Source of the DNA: Setoptus koraiensis
Lineage: Eukaryota > Arthropoda
DNA: 64,000 bases
NCBI GenBank assembly: GCA_048013815.1
Contig: CM106586.1
Coordinates: 16,430,001-16,494,000, forward strand
Reading direction: 5' to 3'
In this document: positions 56,808-64,000 of the stretch, piece by piece
How positions within the stretch are numbered: the stretch's first letter is position 1
How the letters are laid out: each line of letters starts with the position of its first letter
Notes under the pieces: generated by a model
What the model was told of the DNA's origin: nothing
The model's database searches: none
The model's input: only the letters and a program-made list of their open reading frames with translations
Position numbers and translations under genes: made by a program

Positions 56808-59800
56808 GTAAGTTCAACAAGAGCACGTGTTTGCCGTGTCGTTGTGGCGCCGTCATTCGCAATTCGTTAATTCATTAGGCGTTGCGCGAGCAGTTAATCA
56901 TGGCACGCGGTGGCGGACGCGCTCCGTTCGCGTTGCCGGCCCGTTCGCGTCGTCGGCCCGTTCGCGTCGCCGATCCGTTCGCGTTGCCGATGCAAATCAA
57001 TCAATTAGCGTAGTGCTATTTCGCTGGCGTCTTTTGGGGCGACGCTCGGTGGCACGAGTTCGCACGGGGTTGCACGCGTTGCGTCGCGCCCCGTCTCGGG
57101 CAAGCGAAAGTGTCGCTGCCCGGCAAACGAGTGGGCCGAGATTCGGCACGGGTCGCCTCCATTCATTAGCGCCATCGATAGCGGGCCGCGCGTTAAGCAA
57201 ATCGACTAACTAGTCCGACGAGAAACAATCTGGCGCGGTGACTCGAGCGAGCGGGCCCGTCGGCCCTACGGGTTCGCTCGCGGAATAAGAAATGCGACGC
57301 GAGCGCGTTTGTTTGTGCGTATCGTATGTTGGTGTGGGGCGCGTTTGTATCACATTTCACTTAGTCATGATTAGTATTGGTAGTGTCTGGCGTGAGTTTG
57401 GCGAATTGGGGCCCCAGCCCGGCCTGTCAGCATCATCCGAGCGAAACGTTGCGCAACGGCCCCAGTCGCTACAATCCAGCGTCAGCCACTGGCTGCTTCG
57501 GCGGGCCCCTTTGGAGGCGCGTCGAAGGGGGCCCCGTTCAACGACGGATTGGTGACGCGGCCACTGTAGGGCGCGCCTGTCAAAATTTCATTAAATTAAA
57601 TAAAGTAAAGTAAAGTAAAATAAAGTAAAATAAGCCATCAAGCAGAGCGTCTTGTGTCTCCGTTTGTGTGTGTATGTGTGTGTGTATCATTGATTCTTAT
57701 TTGGCGAACGATAAGAACGGCATGAGAACGATTGTTGCCGGTTGAACGGGGCCCGCGCGCCGGCCCGTTCAACTGGCAACAAACTGGCGTCTCGACGAGA
57801 GCCTCACAGCCAGCCAACTGGTAGCCGTTGGCGGCTCGCGGCGACCCGCTGCTTGCCCGAGCCGCTCGACGCGCTACCTGGGGCCCGTGGCCGGATGTCA
57901 TGCATGTACGCGGTGTAAGTGGATGCCGGCGCTGATAAATGACACGCGCAGGCGACACAATGCCACAACGGGTTGATACGGCGGATATACAAATAAATGG
58001 ATGTATAAATGAAATGTTCACTTGCGCAGCGACAAAACGCATTTGATGGCCCGCCGGCGAGCACGGGCCGCCGACGAGCACGAGCCCCGACGAGCTCGGG
58101 CCGCCGACGAGCACGAGCCCCGACGAGCACGGGCGACACGCACACACAACGAGATGCTGGCGTTTCGCGGTTTGCTGGGTCGCACAAGCTGCTCGTGGCG
58201 AGTCGCTGCCACGAGCAGCCTGTGCAGCGGCGCCCGACGACCGTCGTTGGCCAACGAGGGCCCCCGTTCGCGGCCGCAGTTGCCGCGGTGGCAAAGAATG
58301 CGCCCAAACACGCGCAAACACGCGCAAACACGCGCAAACGGGCCCCATCCATTCGTGCTCAATCTGTAATTTGCCTAATTGAACTTGATCACGATTATCG
58401 CTGGCAGGCCAGGTGAAGCAACGAGGTTCGCCGGCTTTGTTGTGAGCGGGCGAAAAACAAGTTGCTACTCGCCATCATGCAAACAATTGCGTCTGTTGTC
58501 TCACTCGACGGGCCCCATCGTGCCTCACAAATTGCGAGTCACAATGCCCAAAATATATCTAAAGTGTGCTTAATCGGGCCGCGCTCGCTTCTCGTCGTTG
58601 GCCGATAGTTTGCATTGTGTGTCGCTCGTATATAACAATTCACAATCGCAGTATAACAATTTACAATATCGTCGACACAATGGCGAGCTCGTTCGGGCCG
58701 CCTAATGGGCGCCCGAGCGCCCACGAAACGCGACGCTGGCTGCGACTGGCCGCACCGCGACCGCGCCGAGACCGCGCCGCGCGACCGGCATTGTTTGCGG
58801 CCGTGCCAATGGCGTTGGCCTAATTGATTGTCGGCCAGTGCGGCTGGCCACAGAACGGTAACTGGTGAATAGCGGTAAACGGTGAATGGCGGCAGACGGT
58901 GAATGGCGGTAGACGGCAAACAGTTGTTAAAAAGTGAACAACCGATTCATATTGCGTAACGACGACAACAAGTTGAACAAACAACCGCGACAAGTGCCCA
59001 AAGCGGCTGCAACTGGCCGTTTGTTTGCCCTTCCACTCAGGTGAATCCGGCCCGCCAGCGACGACGCGCTACAGCGACCGTAGCGACAGGAAGTCGCTGC
59101 GGTCGCTACGGTCGCCGCAGTCGCCGCATTAGCTGAGCGCGGTCTGGCTCGGTTAGCCTGGCCGGCCGCCGGGCCCGACAACAAAAGCCAGCTCATGGGC
59201 CCCATTGTGCACGTGCGAATTTCGCGCTTCACTAATCTGGCCCGTCGACCGTCATTAATTTGATCATATTTGCTTGGAGCGGCGCTATTTTGCGCCGCTC
59301 TTAACCGTTAATTTGCGGCAGCCGCTGCGGCCCGTCGTGACCCGTGGCCCGCCGGCCCACTGGTTCGCTGCGGCCGCACAAACAGCGCCGCCGGTACGGA
59401 CAGCGCCGTTAGTTGCGAAGTGGCGCGCCGTTTGTTGGTTGGCCGCTTGTTTGTCGGCGCGTCAGCTGTTTACAAAACAGTTGTTTTGTTGCGTCACAAA
59501 CGGCGCACAACACGAGCGAGTGGCCATCGAGGGGGCGCCACGCATGTTGCGTAAACAAATGCGCTCATAAACAAGCGGCGCCAGTGTGATTGTCAGAGAT
59601 TTTTGCAAAAGTTAAAAGGGGCCCCTCGTCTCGTCGGCCGAAACGTGTCAGACTGCTCGGGTGTGTGCGTTTGACATAACATATTACACAGGTCAAACAG
59701 TGCAATCTAAATTGCAATTTGTGCAGATTACGCGCGCTCGCTAACCAACCGACTAGTTAACTAAACTAATTGAGATTTTACAAAAAAGCGCCAACAACAA

Positions 59801-62800
59801 CAACGGCGCCAGCGCCCCATAAGCGCCAGATTTGAGAGAATTAGAATCACGACGAGCGAGCGCGACGCGCGACGCACGACGGCGACGGCGACGACGACGG
59901 CGACGACGACGGCACGACACAACGAGCGACAAGCTACAAGCCGCAACGATGTCACACGTGCCGCCTCAGACGGGCCCCGAAAGCGACCCGAATGCGCCGA
60001 GCGCGCTCCAGATTGCGATCTCTGGCTGTGTGTGCGGCCCGGCCCGCGGCAGCCGCGCCCGAGCCCGCGCCCGAGCCCGGCTCAGCCGAGTTGCTTCTTC
60101 AGCCGGCCGGAGAAACGGTCGCCGACAAGCGCTGACCGATTCGTGGCTCGCAATACTGATTGAGCTCAAACAATGACCAGCAAGTGGCCGCTCAATTTGG
60201 CTGTGGGCGCCAATTGGCGCCAACGGGCCGCAAGATGTGCGCCCACAACGCGCCAAGCAACGGCCGGCCGACAATTGGGGCCAAGCGACTGTTTGTTTGC
60301 TCAGTGTTTGCGAGCGCCGAGTCATGCTAATTAATTAGCCGCCCACCCGAACGCGGCTCGACTGAGCTGGCGCTGGGGCCGCGCTGCAACCGCGCAGCCG
60401 GGCAAACATGGCTCGGCGATGGAGCGCGCCGGGTTCGAGTAAACAGGGCGACATACACAATGTTAATACACCGCGCACTAAATATCGGGCGGCTAATTTA
60501 GTCGCCCGATATTTAGCTGCCGGCCGCTTGCAGTGGCGCCACGGCGCTCCGCAAACAACCGCGCCATTAGTATGGTCCGAGCATGCCGCGGGTTCGTCGC
60601 GGGTTCGTCGCGGGTTCGTCGCGGGTTCGTCGCGGATCCGTCACGGCTTTGTCAGCAGATCGGGCCGCTGATTGGCGGGCAGATCGGGCCGCGGACAGCG
60701 GGCGTTCGGGGCGGGCCGGCCAGCCGTCACTCGGAGCGCCGGCCACTTGCCGTTCGGCCGCTACTGGCGCTGCCGGCGCGCGTCAATCAGCAACTCGATG
60801 TTGACCGATTGGCGAGAGTCTCGACTCGAGACTCTCGAGACAGTTTCGGGCCGCTTGCGCCTGCATTGATAGCGATAATATGAGGCTCATATTATGAGCG
60901 ACCCAAATATGAGCGACTGCCCGACGGGCCCAGCATGCACCGGCCCAAATGTCCCGGCCCGGGGTGTCCCGGCGGCCCGGCGGCCAGACGGCCAGACGGC
61001 CCGACGGCCGTACATTGTTTGTAGTGCGCAATGAATCATTGCCAATGATACTCGAGCGATCTGTCGGTCCACTCTAAATAATTTGCACCTACTTTTCTCA
61101 AATTCTTCTCAAATTGAACCGCTCAATGGCGCGAACGCGAACTGACCTCGCAAACTAATATCACTGTATCCAATGCCAACAATGACTCCGACGTGACCGC
61201 CACAACCGGCGAATGTGTTAACGGGCCCCGCCTGCCGGGCACCAGTGCAAACCATCCGGCTCAAATCAGTGATAATACCCGCCTTGGTGGAGCGGGGGCG
61301 CCCGTTTTGGCTCAGCTGCGACTACGAGCTCGACAGTGATAAAGGCGAAGAGTTGTATTCGGTAAAGTGGTACAAAAACAACGAGGAGTTTTATAGGTTG
61401 CTCATCGACACCAGCACCAGGACGCCGGCCGGCCCGAACGGGCCGGGTGCGTTTAGCGCGGGCACGGATCGGCCGGCCGGGCCGCAACAACAGCACTGGC
61501 CGGCGTCGCCACAACAGCAGCACCGGGCCCCAGCGGCCCCACACAACCGGTCAGCAGTCGATTTGAATTCAATTCAGGGCGCCAGCTACGGGGGCTCCTT
61601 CGACACGCCAACAGGTCTCATATCGCACCAGTTCTTTGCGCAATTGGGCGTCCACGTCACGGTGAGTATGTTCAATATCTTGCTTAACTGTTGTTGTTAG
61701 TTAGCTCTGACCACTCAACTCGATAACTGCCAGCTAAGCCCCAAACTAACACTAAAATCCCTCTCTCTCTCTCTCTCACTCAATGACCGCTCTCCTTTTA
61801 TTGCTGTCCCGCGCCGCTGTGCGGTGATACGGGCACTGCTATTACGTAACTATTGCCTAACTGGCCGACGCAATGCACGAATGCTGAATGTTGGGAATCT
61901 GGTAAATTGCCGACTGTGCTCGTTGTCGCATACAATTCTTATGAATGGCTCATTCTTATGAAATTCCGGCCTGGATATCGGCGGCGCCCCATGTTGACCA
62001 TTGACTGGCGCTGCTGGCGCTGTTGTGTTGTGTTTTGTTTTGTTGTTTGCGCCAACCGTTACTGGCAACAAACAATAGATGCACCTATCAAATGCCACTC
62101 ACGTTCGCATGCTCAACGCAAGCTGGGACACCGAGGGCTCCTATTCGTGCGAAATATCCACGCAAACGCTGAGTAGCGTTAAAATGGATAAAGATATCCG
62201 TCTATATGGTGAGTATGTAACTAATGAATTTTGCAGCTTCCAATGGGCTCCTGGGCCAGCGCAAGCCGCCAGCCAGCAGGCCAACTGATCAGTCGATCAT
62301 TAACTGCAACAATCGAATGGTTCTCGTAGTTGCCACTTGTAGTTCTGCCCGCCGGCCGACAGGTGTCTGCAGTTTTTGCGGGCCGGCAGTTTTTGCGGGT
62401 CGGCAGTTTATGCGGGCCGGCGGTTTTTGCGGGCGACAGTGGCGCACACAGAGCAACATTCGACTGCCATTTGGGGCTCCTCCTTCACGCGCCGCTTGTT
62501 TTCAACTTTTCCTCTCAACTTCAACCCGCTCCCGTCTGTCACTCGTCCTCTCCCACGCCCCGCCGACCGAAACGCCTCTGTGGCCACCGGAAATGCGGCT
62601 CGACATCCGCCGCGACCCGACCATACGCCGCGATCCGACCATCCGCCGCCACCCGGCAATCCGGCGAAACAACGACGACAACAACGGCAACAATGACGGC
62701 AACACCAGTGCTGCCGCGCCAGCCGCTCCAAATGACCGGCATGAGGGCCCACTACTCGATGGGCGACTCCGTCGAGCTGACCTGCCTCACCGACTACAGC

Positions 62801-64000
62801 CACCCGGCGGCGGCCGTGGCCTGGTTCATCAACGGACACCTGGTGAGTAACGCCGCAAACGAGACGCCCCACGAAGCCAATTATTATGCAATTGTCACAA
62901 TCATAATTCAATTTGCCAATTTGTCAATTTGTCAATTTGTTAATTTGTTAATTTGTCAATTTGTTAATCTGTTAATTTGTCAATTTGTGTTTCTGCATGA
63001 ATGTAAATGTTTTCCCATAAATGCAAATGTTTTGCCGAATGTCGCCCATCAGATCGACGAGCAGTTCGAGCAGCGCCACAGGCACCAGCACCTCGGGGCG
63101 CTGTCGCTCAACAAGAGCTTCACCTACAGGGGGCGCCTGCACCGGACCCAGGCGGCGCTCCAGTTCAAGCTGACCCACCAGCTCGCCATTGAGCTGGCCC
63201 GGCCCGGCGCGAAACAGCAACCGGCTGACGGGCAACAACCGCAGCAACAACCGCAGCAACAACAACAGCATCAACAACAACAACAACCACCAATCGACAT
63301 CAAGTGCATGTACAAGCTGGCACAGATAAGCGATGTGACGTACAACGAGCTGCAAATTGTGCCGCACAATTGGGACGCACCCTCCAAATCGTCACTGTTG
63401 CACGCGTCGAGGGGCCCCAAAAAGAACGCGAATCGGCACGTCGCCGAACGCGACGCGCAGGTGAGCAGCACAGAGCGCAAAACGAGCCGCCTTGGGGCCG
63501 CTAGCAACGTGAACAGCGCCACAACGGATGTCTCGTCTTACCCGAGCGACAGCGACAACGAGATTGGTGGCGCGCCCCAGTCAACGTCTCACCACCGGCC
63601 CGCTGACGGCGACAACGGCGACAACGGCGACAACAGCGACAACAACGACAATGGCGACAATGGCGACGACGGGCATGAAAAAGCGCACCGGAAACGAGAC
63701 TGGAGAGCCGAAAAGCTGGATGCGGCCAATGGCGAGCCGAGCGCCGCTGCGACAAGCGGCGAGGGAGACTCGTCACGGGCCGACCCGACAGTGGCAATGA
63801 GCGGGCCGACAGAGGTTTTATTGTCGGATGAGCGGGCCAACTCGGCGCTCAATTGCGCGTTTACGATCGGCGATCCAGGAAACGGGCGGCCCGTTGCCAG
63901 TTGCGAGCGCGACGAGCGGCCAGCGGCGAACGCGGGCGCCAATCTCAGTGCCGCCGAGGGCGCTCTTAATGACGCTGGCCAGGGTAGTAAAATTTCGGCC
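56630..64000 (+). CDS. Beaten-path (Beat) family immunoglobulin protein, five exons, 3' end outside window
   Basis: Exons 56630-56807, 61246-61661, 62079-62208, 62709-62842 and 63053-64000 join with matching phases into 602 residues, open to the window edge. Exon 1 encodes a basic leader and hydrophobic segment (AYLFACLILIFYCQF), read as a signal peptide. Ig1 has Cys84 (WLSCDYEL), VKWYKNNEEFYR with Trp101, and Cys222 (WDTEGSYSCEIS). Ig2 has Cys267 (VELTCLTD), Trp280 (VAWFING) and a Cys near 372 (IDIKCMYKLAQI). This two-Ig pattern with VKWYK..EFYR is typical of Beat proteins, which act in axon guidance and synaptic partner choice, with Sidestep-family partners in flies. Unusual: a Pro/Gln/His-rich insert of about 80 residues in Ig1, a Gln run in Ig2 just before its second Cys, and a long acidic/Asn-Gly-Asp-rich tail. 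Confidence 0.87.
58051..58132. repeat. 33-bp tandem repeat, GACGAGCACGAGCCC type
   Basis: About two and a half units alternating GAGCACGAGCCCC and GAGCTCGGGCCGCC. Confidence 0.8.
58856..58918. repeat. 17-bp minisatellite ACGGTGAATGGCGGTAG
   Basis: Two clean copies plus two diverged ones. Confidence 0.8.
60478..60516. repeat. 14-bp perfect inverted repeat, 11-base loop
   Basis: Arms CTAAATATCGGGCG (60478-60491) and its complement (60503-60516). Confidence 0.85.
60588..60642. repeat. 11-bp minisatellite GCGGGTTCGTC x5
   Basis: Four identical units and one with changes, contiguous. Confidence 0.95.
61246..61661 (+). CDS. Beat-family exon 2 (most of Ig1)
   Basis: Starts after GGGCACCAG with two bases completing a Val codon. 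It reads VQTIRLKSVIIPALVERGR then the first Cys and Trp, the low-complexity insert and QFFAQLGVHVT, and ends before GTGAGT. Confidence 0.87.
61662..62078 (+). other. Beat-family intron 2 (417 bp)
   Basis: GT..AG, containing a CT run at about 61759-61779. Nothing else seen. Confidence 0.75.
62079..62208 (+). CDS. Beat-family exon 3 (end of Ig1)
   Basis: Follows ACAATAG. It reads MHLSNATHVRMLNASW and then DTEGSYSCEIS, matching the end of a Beat Ig1. Phase 1 donor GTGAGT. Confidence 0.88.
62209..62708 (+). other. Beat-family intron 3 (500 bp)
   Basis: Contains a 17-bp minisatellite (62369-62436). The pyrimidine-rich stretch lies around 62500-62560, unusually far from the acceptor I chose. Confidence 0.6.
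62369..62436. repeat. 17-bp minisatellite GCAGTTTTTGCGGGCCG x4
   Basis: Four contiguous copies with one to three changes. Confidence 0.93.
62709..62842 (+). CDS. Beat-family exon 4 (start of Ig2)
   Basis: Reads LPRQPLQMTGMRAHYSMGD, VELTCLTD and VAWFINGHL, ending before GTGAGT. The left border (after AACACCAG) fits phase and family sequence but lacks a good pyrimidine tract, so it may be a little further upstream. Confidence 0.75.
62843..63052 (+). other. Beat-family intron 4 (210 bp)
   Basis: GT..AG. Over a third of it is a 9-bp minisatellite. Confidence 0.8.
62909..62989. repeat. 9-bp minisatellite CAATTTGTC/TAATTTGTT x9
   Basis: Nine contiguous 9-base units. Confidence 0.95.
63053..64000 (+). 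CDS. Beat-family exon 5 (rest of Ig2 and tail), open at window edge
   Basis: Follows CCCATCAG and reads open for 316 codons. It has the rest of Ig2 with a Gln-rich insert (63226-63287) and then the second Ig2 Cys (KCMYKLAQISDVTYNELQIV). A hydrophilic tail follows with GDN repeats (about 63605-63665). A possible donor (GACGCGCAG then GTGAGC at 63461) could end the exon earlier, in which case the tail after about 63460 would be intronic. Confidence 0.72.
   Translation, partial: MDEQFEQRHRHQHLGALSLNKSFTYRGRLHRTQAALQFKLTHQLAIELARPGAKQQPADGQQPQQQPQQQQQHQQQQQPPIDIKCMYKLAQISDVTYNELQIVPHNWDAPSKSSLLHASRGPKKNANRHVAERDAQVSSTERKTSRLGAASNVNSATTDVSSYPSDSDNEIGGAPQSTSHHRPADGDNGDNGDNSDNNDNGDNGDDGHEKAHRKRDWRAEKLDAANGEPSAAATSGEGDSSRADPTVAMSGPTEVLLSDERANSALNCAFTIGDPGNGRPVASCERDERPAANAGANLSAAEGALNDAGQGSKISA

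Larger units (their letters stand above)
56808..61245 (+). other. Beat-family intron 1 (4.4 kb)
   Basis: GC-rich, with no supportable exon. It holds a TAAAG run (57597-57634), minisatellites at 58051-58132, 58856-58918 and 60588-60642, and inverted repeats at 60478-60516, 60812-60834 and 60874-60894. Confidence 0.55.

Noticed and set aside
62224-62850. 208-codon plus-strand frame over the Beat-family exons
   Set aside because: The Ig2 motifs (VELTCLTD, VAWFING) lie in a different frame with proper splice phases, so this frame is a shadow.

Overview
The window looks like nuclear DNA of an arthropod. Introns have GT..AG borders and conserved phases. One gene carries a chitin-binding peritrophin-A domain with signal peptide. 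Two genes belong to neural adhesion families: a neuroligin-like cholinesterase-like adhesion molecule and a Beaten-path (Beat) protein. Two conserved genes (Rad23, a DHHC acyltransferase) are single-exon, which fits an intron-poor lineage such as an acariform mite, but I cannot name the species.

Layout. 1-819 (minus): 5' part of a chitin-binding protein. 3799-5052 (minus): complete intronless Rad23. About 5.3-28.5 kb: no supportable gene; this is GC-rich DNA full of short minisatellites, inverted repeats and GGGCCC words. 28779-51938 (plus): six-exon neuroligin-like gene with introns of 0.2-8.1 kb. The largest intron contains a small TIR (MITE-like) transposon, a second partial copy and a coding-like fragment trapped between them. 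52631-53554 (plus): DHHC palmitoyltransferase of the ZDHHC9/14/18 group. 53846-55318 (minus): unrecognised secreted/membrane protein, convergent with the DHHC gene, with a decayed copy of its own 5' end just upstream (about 55640-55945). 56630-64000 (plus): five exons of a Beat-family Ig protein, running off the window edge.

The window is a compositional mosaic. The compact genes (Rad23, DHHC, orphan gene) sit in AT-richer DNA, and the two long neural adhesion genes sit in GC-rich, repeat-dense DNA. Both adhesion proteins carry long Gln/Asn/Pro-rich inserts in or between folded domains, and the chitin-binding protein has a Gln/Pro-rich region. In the neuroligin-like protein the residue at the nucleophile position of the esterase elbow is Arg, so it should be a binding protein rather than an enzyme. 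I saw no tRNA, rRNA, CRISPR array or virus-derived element.
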